Assembly (NCBI GenBank): GCA_031280615.1
Contig: JAITGO010000020.1
Coordinates: 62,001-126,000, forward strand
Length of the DNA stretch: 64,000 bases
Reading direction: 5' to 3'
From: Desulfobulbus sp.
GTDB taxonomy: Bacteria > Desulfobacterota > Desulfobulbia > Desulfobulbales > Desulfobulbaceae
Each line of letters opens with the position of its first letter. Within the stretch, counting starts at the first letter, position 1. This document shows positions 53,419-64,000 of this stretch, piece by piece. The translations under genes were made by a program, and so were the position numbers. The notes beneath the pieces are model-generated. The model was given only the letters and a program-made list of their open reading frames with translations, searched no databases and was not told the origin of the DNA.

Positions 53419-54570
53419 TCAGCGGTAGAGGAGATAGGTGATGAATGAATCCGAAACCACGATCAAGACGATCGAGGTCACCACCGCGGAAGTGGTGGCC
53501 TCGCCCACCGCCAGGGCGCTGCGGCCGCACTGCATGCCGCGCAGGCAGCCGGCAAAGCCGATGAGGACGCCGAACACCGAGGCTTTGAGGATACCCTGGC
53601 CGAACTGGTAGAGCTGGATGGTTTTCCGGGTCTGCTCCAGGTATTCCACCAGGGAGAGATCGAGCATGGCCACGCCGATCACCGAGCCGCCCAGGATGCC
53701 CATGATGTCGGCGTAGACGCAGAGCAGGGGCAACATCAGCATCAGGGCCAAAATCCGGGGCAGCACCAGGAAGCCCACCGGCGAAATGCCCATGGTCCGC
53801 AGGGCGTCGATTTCCTCGTTTACCTGCATGGTGCCTAGCTGGGCCGCGTAGGAGGCGCCGATGCGGCCGGCGATGATCACCCCGCTCATCAGGGCACCCA
53901 TTTCCAGGACCATGCCCAGGCCGACCAGGTTGGCCACATAGATCTGGGCTCCGAACATCTGCAGCTGCACCGCGCCCACGAACGAGAGGATCACCCCCAC
54001 CAGAACGGCGATCAGGGAGACGATCGGCAGGGAACCGATGCCGCAATTCTGGATGAAATAGAGGAAATCCTGAGGCTTGAACGGCTTTTTCCCGGCCAGC
54101 AGGGCCAGCAGGGCCAGCAGGATTTCGCCGGCGAATGTGGCCACCTCGCGGCTCTGCCCGATCAGAGCCAGGACGCAGCGGCCGATGCGGGTGGGCAGGA
54201 AATCCCGGCCCTGCGGGCTGTAGGTGACCTGTTCGGGAACCGCTTCCGAAAGTGTCAGCAGGCGCCGCACGCCCGGAGGCAGCCCGGCGCGGTCCACGTC
54301 GATGTGCCGCTGGCCGGCGGTTTCGAGGATAGCCGCCAGGAAGATGAGCAGCCGGGTGTCCCAGTGCTCGAGGCCGTCGCAGGCAAAACCCAGGTGGTGG
54401 ACGGTTTCGTCGAGGGCGGCAAGCAGGTCGGCCGGGGCCGGGGGATGGGCATGCAGGGTCCAGGAGCCGGCCAAGGCCACGACGAGATGGTTCGGACCTG
54501 GCCGTTGCAGGGTGAAAGCCGGCGGCCGGGTCGAGGAACCGGTGGGGAGGTGGGGAGGCTCCTGCTGCAT
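53419..54570 (-). CDS. MlaE-like permease with N-terminal STAS-like region
   Basis: A 383-residue protein. About residues 25-115 resemble a STAS/MlaB-like domain (LVVALAGSWTLHAH, LLIFLAAILETAGQRHIDVD). From about 150 it is an MlaE permease with VGVILSFVGAVQLQMFGAQIYVAN, GRIGASYAAQLGTM and EEIDALRTMGISPV. In E. coli MlaB is a separate STAS protein; the fused form is common in other bacteria. The ATG at 54570 has only a weak CCGGAT motif upstream. Confidence 0.9.
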   Translation of the reverse strand: MQQEPPHLPTGSSTRPPAFTLQRPGPNHLVVALAGSWTLHAHPPAPADLLAALDETVHHLGFACDGLEHWDTRLLIFLAAILETAGQRHIDVDRAGLPPGVRRLLTLSEAVPEQVTYSPQGRDFLPTRIGRCVLALIGQSREVATFAGEILLALLALLAGKKPFKPQDFLYFIQNCGIGSLPIVSLIAVLVGVILSFVGAVQLQMFGAQIYVANLVGLGMVLEMGALMSGVIIAGRIGASYAAQLGTMQVNEEIDALRTMGISPVGFLVLPRILALMLMLPLLCVYADIMGILGGSVIGVAMLDLSLVEYLEQTRKTIQLYQFGQGILKASVFGVLIGFAGCLRGMQCGRSALAVGEATTSAVVTSIVLIVVSDSFITYLLYR

Positions 54571-54583
54571 AAAGACGATCCGG

Positions 54584-55288
54584 CTACCTGCCGAGCGGCT
54601 GGGCATTGCGCCGCGGTTTGGGCAGAAGTTGGCGCAGGCTATCGGCCTGGCGGTTGTTCCATTTTTGGTTGATGAGGATGTCGAAAATCTGCACCGGTTG
54701 GCCGTAATAGCGTGCGTTCCAGTCGACCAGCGGGGAAATGGCTGCGCCTTCGAGGCTGACCCCGCCGTAGGCGCCCTGCGAGCGGCCGAAGGCGAGGATA
54801 TCGGCGGTCTGAGCCTTGGCCGATCCGCCGATCGGACCGGCGGCAATGGCCACGTCCGCCCCGATTTTGTAGTCGGTGGACAGCATGGCGTCGAGCCCCC
54901 GGTCGGTCATGATCAAGAGAATGATTTCCGAGACATCGGCACCGATCTGGAATCCCACGGAGACCGAGCCCATGCTGTAAAAGGCCGGCGAACTCCACTT
55001 GTTGGTGGCGGCATCCTGGGCGACCAGCAGGCCTCGTCCTCCGGAGCCGCCGATGATGAAGCCGCCGCGCAGCATCTGCGGCACGATGAGGATGCCGCGG
55101 GCGGAACCGACATTGTTCCGGAACCATTCCAGGTTGGGATCGGCCAGGAATCCTTTGTACACCGAGGTCGCCCGGTCCACCAGTTCGGCCGGTTCGCCGT
55201 AGTAGTCGGCCTTGGCCGGAACCCGAAAGAGCACTGTGGCCAGGATGGCCACCATGGCTATCAGGAAAAGGCGATGGGATCGCATCAT
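54584..55288 (-). CDS. SYLF-domain (YSC84-like) lipid-binding protein
   Basis: A 234-residue protein with a signal peptide ending near PAKAD. The SYLF domain (about 85-205) reads GGFIIGGSGGRGLLV, SVGFQIGADVSEIILLIM and IAAGPIGGSAKAQT. SYLF domains bind phosphoinositides in eukaryotes and are poorly studied in bacteria, where they are often exported. It is the first gene of the lipid transport operon, 13 bases upstream of the permease, with a promoter just before it. It could supply or receive lipids in the periplasm; this is inference. Confidence 0.82.
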   Translation of the reverse strand: MMRSHRLFLIAMVAILATVLFRVPAKADYYGEPAELVDRATSVYKGFLADPNLEWFRNNVGSARGILIVPQMLRGGFIIGGSGGRGLLVAQDAATNKWSSPAFYSMGSVSVGFQIGADVSEIILLIMTDRGLDAMLSTDYKIGADVAIAAGPIGGSAKAQTADILAFGRSQGAYGGVSLEGAAISPLVDWNARYYGQPVQIFDILINQKWNNRQADSLRQLLPKPRRNAQPLGR

Positions 55289-55346
55289 GAGGAAAGCCTC
55301 CAGGGAAAACGGGGAGCGTTTTTTTGTTGCCGGAAGGAATGATGCT

Positions 55347-55374
55347 ATTGTATCGATCTTTTTTGCACAAGCAA
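55347..55374 (-). promoter_or_regulatory. Predicted promoter of the MCE/SYLF operon
   Basis: On the minus strand, TTGCTT (complement of 55369-55374), a 16-base spacer and TACAAT (complement of 55347-55352). It lies about 60 bases before the SYLF gene start. Confidence 0.5.
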
Positions 55375-55507
55375 AAAATGGCCGGCGGCCGGGACGGAGC
55401 GAGTGGTCGGGAACACCGGGCCGCGGGGCAGGGGAGCGAAAACGGCGAGAGAAACGGCCGCAAACCGGTGTGCCGGCCGGTTTGCGGGGAAACCGTCGAT
55501 CGGGCGT

Positions 55508-55666
55508 TCAGTCGACGGCGTAGAAGTATTCCTTTTCCGCACCGCACTTCGGACAGACCCAATCGTCCGGCAGGTCGGCGAAGGCCGTGCCCGGCGCCAC
55601 GCCGTTTTCGTAATCGCCTTCGGCGGGATCGTAGACGTAACCACAGGGGCATTCCATCTTCTGCAT
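55508..55666 (-). CDS. Rubredoxin with a CxC first half-site
   Basis: A 52-residue iron protein. The second iron half-site is the normal CPKCG; the first reads [10 protein letters not shown], so the two Cys (6 and 8) have only one residue between them instead of two. The [16 protein letters not shown] and LPDDWVC segments are typical rubredoxin. It would transfer single electrons, for example in oxygen detoxification. AGGAGAAGCCCC precedes the ATG at 55666. It stands alone between the SYLF gene and rplU. Confidence 0.9.
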   Translation of the reverse strand: MQKMECPCGYVYDPAEGDYENGVAPGTAFADLPDDWVCPKCGAEKEYFYAVD

Positions 55667-55836
55667 GGGGCTTCTCCTGAAATATAGAGGTTGATGAAAA
55701 CGTTCCGCCATCTTTGCAAAAAAAGGGCGGAGACAGCCACTTCTTTGCCGGTACAGTATAATTATTTCCCGACCGCGACAAGGAAAACCCTTGCTGTAAG
55801 AAAATATTCTCCTTCATTGTGGTACTTGTGGGTTCG

Positions 55837-55873
55837 CTTGCCCCTCCTCGTGGATCGGGATGCAAGGGGCAAG
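55837..55873. repeat. Inverted repeat upstream of rplU
   Basis: CTTGCCCCT and AGGGGCAAG form a perfect 9-base-pair inverted repeat with a 19-base centre, in the 346-base gap between the rubredoxin gene and rplU, about 45 bases before the rplU promoter. It could be an operator or transcript end. The rest of the gap shows no gene. Confidence 0.4.
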
Positions 55874-55916
55874 AGGGAGGAAAACGCGGGAAAAGGGCCG
55901 GTTGTAAATATAACTC

Positions 55917-55946
55917 TTGACAAGCTCGGGGGATATCGAGTTAAAT
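55917..55946 (+). promoter_or_regulatory. Predicted promoter of rplU-rpmA
   Basis: A perfect TTGACA at 55917-55922, an 18-base spacer and TTAAAT at 55941-55946, about 65 bases before the rplU start. Confidence 0.6.
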
Positions 55947-56012
55947 GCCAAGTTCTACGACTAATTATTTCCACGCATGACGTTCTAGTTGAGGGAAGAG
56001 AGGAGGAGTCGC

Positions 56013-56324
56013 ATGTATGCAATAATCCGCACCGGCGGCAAGCAATATCAGGTAGAGGCCGGTGACACGCTTCGCGTCGAGAAACTGCTGGGCGAAGTGG
56101 GCGATACGGTTGAGTTGGCGGATGTTCTGCTGCTGGTTGACGGCGAGACGGTCAAGATCGGCCAGCCCGTGGTCGATGGCGCCAAGGTGGTGGCCAAGAT
56201 TGTGGAGCAGGGACGGCACAAGAAGGTGATCGTCTTCAAGAAAAAGCGGCGGAAAGGCTATCAGGTCAAGAAGGGCCACCGGCAAATGTATACCGCTTTG
56301 AATATCGAGACAATTTCGGCATAA
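56013..56324 (+). CDS. rplU: 50S ribosomal protein L21
   Basis: A 103-residue large-subunit protein starting [18 protein letters not shown], the standard bL21 N-terminus, with [22 protein letters not shown] near the end in the expected rRNA-binding position. A strong GAGAGGAGGAGTCGC ribosome binding site precedes the ATG at 56013; an upstream in-frame start is rejected. It is paired with rpmA as in most bacteria. Confidence 0.97.
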   Translation: MYAIIRTGGKQYQVEAGDTLRVEKLLGEVGDTVELADVLLLVDGETVKIGQPVVDGAKVVAKIVEQGRHKKVIVFKKKRRKGYQVKKGHRQMYTALNIETISA

Positions 56325-56347
56325 CAAGTCCATCCGGAGAGTATACC

Positions 56348-56611
56348 ATGGCACATAAGAAAGCAGGCGGCAGTTCCCGCAACGGCCGCGACAGCGCTGG
56401 CCAACGGCGCGGGGTCAAGCGGTTCGGCGGCCAGGTCGTCAAGGCCGGCAATATCCTGGTGCGGCAATTGGGCACGGTGATTCATCCCGGCACCAATGTC
56501 GGTTGCGGCCGCGATTACACCCTGTTCGCCAAGATTGACGGTACGGTCAAATTCGAAGATTTCGGCAAGGATCGCAAGCGCGTTTCCGTCTATCCCGTCG
56601 AGCAGGACTGA
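56348..56611 (+). CDS. rpmA: 50S ribosomal protein L27
   Basis: An 87-residue protein beginning [16 protein letters not shown], the bL27 N-terminal tail that reaches the peptidyl transferase centre. No extra N-terminal cleavage peptide is present. [19 protein letters not shown] is the conserved core. It is 23 bases after rplU and followed by a strong terminator. Confidence 0.97.
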   Translation: MAHKKAGGSSRNGRDSAGQRRGVKRFGGQVVKAGNILVRQLGTVIHPGTNVGCGRDYTLFAKIDGTVKFEDFGKDRKRVSVYPVEQD

Positions 56612-56671
56612 TCGTTCTTTCCCGGGAGGTGCGGCGCCTTGCCCGGCGCGGCTTCCCGCGTCACGTTGCAA

Positions 56672-56706
56672 CCCGGCATCACGATGTGTTGATGCCGGGT
56701 TTTTTT
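56672..56706 (+). terminator. Intrinsic terminator after rpmA
   Basis: An 11-base-pair stem ACCCGGCATCA/TGATGCCGGGT with an 8-base loop is followed by six Ts. It separates ribosomal protein genes from obg, allowing different expression levels. Confidence 0.88.
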
Positions 56707-56737
56707 CGTATTGTCTTCCCTAGCGGCTTGCGGATAG

Positions 56738-58925
<2,188 letters not shown>

Positions 58926-59017
58926 AGCCGCTTTACAATGCCTCCGCTTCACGTCATAGTGGAAGGCGCCTGGCATGCAGGTAGCAAGATTGAAGCTCTC
59001 AGGAGGAGACGACCGCG

Positions 59018-60286
<1,269 letters not shown>

Positions 60287-60289
60287 TCC

Positions 60290-60973
60290 GTGGTTGCAGC
60301 GGATGAAGCACTGAGGATCGGGCTGTTCGGCGGTACCTTCGATCCCGTCCACCAGGGCCATATCGAACTGGCGTTGCACGTGTTGGCCCGCTGCCGGCTC
60401 GATCGACTGTTGTTTATCCCGGCCCTGCTGCCGCCGCACAAACAGCAGCCGGTGGCCTCCTTTGCCCACCGGGCGGGCATGATCGAAGCCGCCCTGGCCG
60501 ATTGCCGGCAAACCGACGGCCGCGTCCGCTGCTCGCGCATCGAGGAGCGGCTGCCGGCTCCCTCCTACACGCTCAACACGGTGCGGGCCTTGATCTCGGA
60601 AGAGGCCGGATGCCGGTACAGCCTGGTCATCGGTGCCGATTCGCTGCTCGACCTGCCCCACTGGCATAGGATCGACGAGCTGTTGCAAACGGTCGATCTG
60701 ATCGTGGTCAAACGGGACGAGATCGACCGGGCGGCCGTTGACCGGGCGCTGGCTGCCCTGACTCCGGCCTTTGTCCCCAATCCCGGCCACTGTGATCGAT
60801 GGCACGGTCAAGGCGGCCGGATCGCACTCTACCTCGACGATATCGAGTTGCCGGTTTCCTCCTCGGCCATCCGAGAAGAACTGGCGAAAGGTATGGCGCC
60901 GGCTCTGCTGCCGCCGTCGGTACTGGCCCATGTCCGGCGCCATCGGCTCTACGGCTGGAAGGAGGCCGTGTGA
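60290..60973 (+). CDS. nadD: Nicotinate-nucleotide adenylyltransferase
   Basis: A 227-residue enzyme that adenylates nicotinate mononucleotide in NAD synthesis. The nucleotidyltransferase motif is GGTFDPVHQGH (14-24) and the C-terminal SSSAIRE motif is present (LPVSSSAIREEL). The start is GTG, close behind the proA stop. It is followed not by rsfS, as often seen, but by an overlapping helicase gene. Confidence 0.95.
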   Translation: MVAADEALRIGLFGGTFDPVHQGHIELALHVLARCRLDRLLFIPALLPPHKQQPVASFAHRAGMIEAALADCRQTDGRVRCSRIEERLPAPSYTLNTVRALISEEAGCRYSLVIGADSLLDLPHWHRIDELLQTVDLIVVKRDEIDRAAVDRALAALTPAFVPNPGHCDRWHGQGGRIALYLDDIELPVSSSAIREELAKGMAPALLPPSVLAHVRRHRLYGWKEAV

Positions 60974-63900
60974 ACTACATTGCCGATCTCCATATCCACA
61001 GCCACTATTCCCGGGCCACCAGCAAGGCCAGCAATCTGTTCGGCCTGGCCGCCTGGGCCGCGGTCAAGGGGATCGGTGTGGTGGGCACCGGCGATTTCAC
61101 CCATCCCGCCTGGTTTGCCCATCTCCACGAATGCCTGGTGGAAGCCGAACCGGGTTTCTTCCGGCTGAAGAACGAACCGGCCGCCGCGATCGGCGATCTG
61201 CTGCCCGCAGGCATCAAGCCGGCAGTGCCGTTGGCCGCCATCCGTTTTGTCCTCAGCGCCGAGATCAGCTCCATCTACAAGCGCGGCGGCAAGGTCCGCA
61301 AGGTGCACAACCTGCTTTATGCGCCGGATTTCGATGCGGTCCGCCGCGTCAACGCCACCCTGGCCACCTTGGGCAACATCACCGCCGACGGCCGGCCGAT
61401 CCTGGGGCTCGATTCTCGGAATCTGCTTGAGATCCTGTTGGAAAAGGCGCCACAGGGCTTTCTGGTCCCGGCCCATATCTGGACTCCCTGGTTTTCGCTT
61501 TTCGGCTCGAAATCGGGATTCGACTCGATCGAGGAGTGCTTCGGCGACCTCGGTTCCCATGTCTTTGCCCTGGAAACCGGCCTGTCTTCGGACCCGGAGA
61601 TGAACCGGCTGATCTCGGCCCTGGACCGCTTCACCCTGATCTCCAATTCGGACTGCCATTCGCCGGCAAAACTGGGCCGCGAAGCCAATCTGTTCGCCAC
61701 CGATTTCGATTATTTCGCCATGCGGCAAGCCCTGCAAGAGCCGGTCGATGCGGCGGGACAGCAGGTCTTCGCCGCCACGGTCGAGTTCTATCCCGAGGAG
61801 GGCAAGTACCACTGCGACGGCCACCGCAAGTGCCAGGTCTGCCTGGAGCCGGGGGAAACCAGGGCATCCGGCGGGCTCTGTCCGGTTTGCGGCAAACCCT
61901 TGACCGTCGGCGTGCTCCACAGGGTGATGGAGCTGGCCGACCGGGAGCGGCCGCTGTTGCCGTCGGGCAGCCCACGGGTGCACAGCCTGGTGCCCCTGAC
62001 GGAAATGGTGGCCGAACTGCTCGACTGCGGCCCGGCCAGCAAGAAGGTGACGGAAGGCTATGTCCGGCTGATCAACGCTTTTGGCTCCGAATTCGGGCTG
62101 CTGCTCGAAACCCCGGTGGAGGATATCCGGGCCAAGGGGTTTGCGTTGTTGGCCGAGGCGATCGAGCGGGTGCGGTCCAACCGGGTGATCCGCAAGCCCG
62201 GCTATGACGGCGAATTCGGGGTGATCACCGTTTTTTCCGAAGGTGAGCGCGCCGAATTGTGCGGCCAGGCCAGCCTGTTCGGCCCGGCAATGGGGCCGGC
62301 CCGGAAAACGGCCAGAAAAAGGCAGCAACTGGCACTGCACGAGGACAAGAAGGAAGCGGCGACGGCTCCGACGGCCAGGGAGTTGAACCGCGAACAGCGA
62401 CAGGCGGTGGACAGCGCCGCCTCTTTGATCTTGGTCCAGGCCGGGCCGGGTACCGGCAAAACCCACACCCTGGTGAGTCGGGCCCAGCGACTTGCTGCGC
62501 GAGCCGACCGCCCCTGCACGGTGATCACCTTCACCAACAAGGCGGCGGCCGAGGTGCGGGAACGGCTGCAAGGCACGGGAACGGAGCAAGTGCCGGTGAC
62601 GGTTGCCACCTTCCACGGTTATTGCCTGGCCCAGTTGCGGCGCGGTGCCCCGAGCCTGCAGGTGGCGGGACCGGAAGAGCGGGCCGCCTTGATCGAGGAG
62701 CTTTTTCCCGGCTGGCAGGCCAAGGAGCGGGAGGGCTTTTCGCGCGCTCTGGGCGAGCTGTTCAGCCGCCTCGATCCAGAAAAAGAATATACCGCCGAAA
62801 TCCGTCGTTATCTCGCCGCTCTGGCGAAACGGTCCCTGATCGACATCGAGGCGGTGGTCCCGCGCACCGTGGAGCTGCTGCGCCGGGACAACGAGGAGGC
62901 CGCCATCATCCGGGCCGCCACCGGCCATCTCCTGGTCGATGAATTCCAGGACGTCAACCAGGCGCAATACGCTCTGGTCGCGCTCCTGGCGCACACCTCG
63001 ACCGTGTTTGCCATCGGCGACCCGGATCAGGCGATCTACGGCTTTCGCGGTTCCGATCCGAAGTGGTTCTACACCGTTATCCAAGAGATGCATCCCGAGG
63101 TGCATCACCTGGTCCGCAACTACCGCAGCGCCCCGGTCATCGTCCGGGCGGCCGAACAGTTGATCGCCGGTAATAGCCACCCCCTGCCGCTGGCGGCGAT
63201 GCAGCCCTGCTCCACCCGCCAGGGAACCATCCAACGCCAGGAATGCGCCACGCCCGAGCAGGAGGCCCGCTTCATTGCCGAACAGATCGAAATCCGCCTG
63301 GGCGGCACCTCGCACCGCGGCCTCGAACGGTTCGACCACACCGGCAGTGGCGCAGTCGGCCTGCGCGACATCGGCATCCTCTATCGCACCGGCCGCCAGG
63401 CCGAGGCCATCGGCAAGGTGCTGACGGAACGGGGCCTGCCCTTTCAACTGGTCGATCTCGAAGCCTATTACACCAAGGGCGATTGCCGCCTGCTGTACTG
63501 GTGGCTGTTGCTGATCGCGGGCCTGGCGGAGCCGGAACAACTGCTGGGGTTGATGCGGCGGGAACAGGGGCTGGGCGAGCAGGCCTTGCGCTTGCTACGG
63601 CTGGTGTTGCGGCAGGTGCTACGGGAACAGGAGGGCGGGCTGGCCGAAATTCCGTTGCTGGGCGGGCCCATCGACGCGGTGCTCGAACCGCTGCGCCGGC
63701 TGCTGGGCCAGATGCGTGGCCTGGCCGTAACCGAACCTGTGACTACGGTGCTCGATGCCCTGGCCACCCGTTACGGGTTCGATTCCAAGCAGCCGGACAT
63801 GGAGCGCCTGTGGCACCAGGCCCTGACCTTTGATCGGTCGCTTCCCGAATTTGCCGCCCATCTGCACCGTTTCAGCGATTCGGTGCTCTACGATCCACGT

Positions 63901-64000
63901 GCCGAGGCACTGACCCTCTCGACCCTCCATGCCGCCAAGGGGTTGGAATTCCCGGTGGTCTTCATCGCCGGTTGCGAGGAAGGCCTGCTGCCGCTGGCGC
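60970..64000 (+). CDS. EndoQ-like PHP nuclease domain fused to UvrD-type helicase (3' end cut by window)
   Basis: One open frame continues without a stop to the window edge (1010 codons visible). A GTG at 60970 overlaps the nadD stop. Residues 1-260 are a PHP-type domain with DLHIHSHYSRATSK (D6, H8, H10) and GTGDFTHP, close to endonuclease Q. A zinc ribbon follows (C288, C291, C304, C307). From about 470 a UvrD/Rep superfamily 1 helicase begins: AGPGTGKT (491-498), DEFQD (657-661), GDPDQAIYGFRGS and TLHAAKGLEF. EndoQ cuts DNA 5' of deaminated bases, so a repair nuclease with built-in helicase is inferred. The C-terminus is not visible. Confidence 0.85.
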   Translation, partial: MNYIADLHIHSHYSRATSKASNLFGLAAWAAVKGIGVVGTGDFTHPAWFAHLHECLVEAEPGFFRLKNEPAAAIGDLLPAGIKPAVPLAAIRFVLSAEISSIYKRGGKVRKVHNLLYAPDFDAVRRVNATLATLGNITADGRPILGLDSRNLLEILLEKAPQGFLVPAHIWTPWFSLFGSKSGFDSIEECFGDLGSHVFALETGLSSDPEMNRLISALDRFTLISNSDCHSPAKLGREANLFATDFDYFAMRQALQEPVDAAGQQVFAATVEFYPEEGKYHCDGHRKCQVCLEPGETRASGGLCPVCGKPLTVGVLHRVMELADRERPLLPSGSPRVHSLVPLTEMVAELLDCGPASKKVTEGYVRLINAFGSEFGLLLETPVEDIRAKGFALLAEAIERVRSNRVIRKPGYDGEFGVITVFSEGERAELCGQASLFGPAMGPARKTARKRQQLALHEDKKEAATAPTARELNREQRQAVDSAASLILVQAGPGTGKTHTLVSRAQRLAARADRPCTVITFTNKAAAEVRERLQGTGTEQVPVTVATFHGYCLAQLRRGAPSLQVAGPEERAALIEELFPGWQAKEREGFSRALGELFSRLDPEKEYTAEIRRYLAALAKRSLIDIEAVVPRTVELLRRDNEEAAIIRAATGHLLVDEFQDVNQAQYALVALLAHTSTVFAIGDPDQAIYGFRGSDPKWFYTVIQEMHPEVHHLVRNYRSAPVIVRAAEQLIAGNSHPLPLAAMQPCSTRQGTIQRQECATPEQEARFIAEQIEIRLGGTSHRGLERFDHTGSGAVGLRDIGILYRTGRQAEAIGKVLTERGLPFQLVDLEAYYTKGDCRLLYWWLLLIAGLAEPEQLLGLMRREQGLGEQALRLLRLVLRQVLREQEGGLAEIPLLGGPIDAVLEPLRRLLGQMRGLAVTEPVTTVLDALATRYGFDSKQPDMERLWHQALTFDRSLPEFAAHLHRFSDSVLYDPRAEALTLSTLHAAKGLEFPVVFIAGCEEGLLPLA

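Noticed and set aside
60949..63540. 863-residue minus-strand open frame
   Set aside because: Antisense to the EndoQ-UvrD gene, which has clear ordered motifs.

Overview
The window is a GC-rich, gene-dense bacterial chromosome segment whose gene content points to a sulfate-reducing deltaproteobacterium, most likely of the Desulfobulbus group. This is an inference from gene content, not from a marker-gene tree. The main reasons are a succinyl-CoA synthetase plus biotin transcarboxylase cluster of the kind used for propionate metabolism by the methylmalonyl-CoA route, a PF09936-type RNA methyltransferase directly after trmD, a radical SAM/DUF2344 fusion, a TorD-like redox chaperone and a rubredoxin. 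No rRNA, tRNA, CRISPR array or intact insertion sequence was found.

Layout. Positions 1-3000 hold a truncated TorD-like chaperone gene, an EF-hand-rich RTX/VCBS-like protein, an FlK-like thioesterase and a zinc-ribbon/TSCPD protein. Positions 3295-17433 are a long plus-strand housekeeping run: ileS-lspA-fabD, then ffh-rpsP-khpA-rimM-trmD-methyltransferase-rplS ending in a strong terminator, then rnhB-yraN-pdxA-tmk and two outer-membrane-type lipoprotein genes. Positions 17437-25507 carry a twin-AMIN protein, a radical SAM/DUF2344 protein, TrpB2, a PBP4-type carboxypeptidase and a DnaJ-like co-chaperone. Positions 25590-29452 are a minus-strand operon leuC-leuD-thioesterase-aminotransferase-lipoprotein. 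Positions 29722-32581 hold a peptide-binding protein and a P-loop/Asp23-like fusion. After a roughly 970-base intergenic region comes the central carbon cluster sucC-sucD-carboxyltransferase-small subunit-5S/biotin carrier (33555-39669), closed by a very clear terminator. Positions 39761-43663 are minus-strand: a CitE-like lyase, an HDOD-GGDEF protein and a KamA/EpmB-type radical SAM protein. Positions 44290-45901 look like a rearranged spot: an orphan TRAP binding protein next to a decayed phage-type integrase. A heterodimeric ABC exporter follows (45963-49530). Positions 49639-55288 are a seven-gene minus-strand MCE/Mla-type lipid transport operon led by a SYLF protein. The right end has a rubredoxin gene, rplU-rpmA-obg-proB-proA-nadD, and a large EndoQ-like PHP/UvrD helicase fusion cut by the window edge.

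How the genes fit together. The sucCD and carboxyltransferase genes would interconvert succinate, succinyl-CoA, methylmalonyl-CoA, propionyl-CoA, pyruvate and oxaloacetate; the mutase and epimerase needed to complete the route are not in the window. The Mla-type operon combines a permease with an N-terminal STAS-like region, ATPase, MCE protein and PqiC-like lipoprotein with a SYLF protein and a DUF3124 protein, suggesting an envelope lipid-trafficking module. The least ordinary items are the P-loop/Asp23-like fusion, the EndoQ-UvrD fusion, the long structured region upstream of sucC, the zinc-ribbon/TSCPD protein and the decayed integrase locus.
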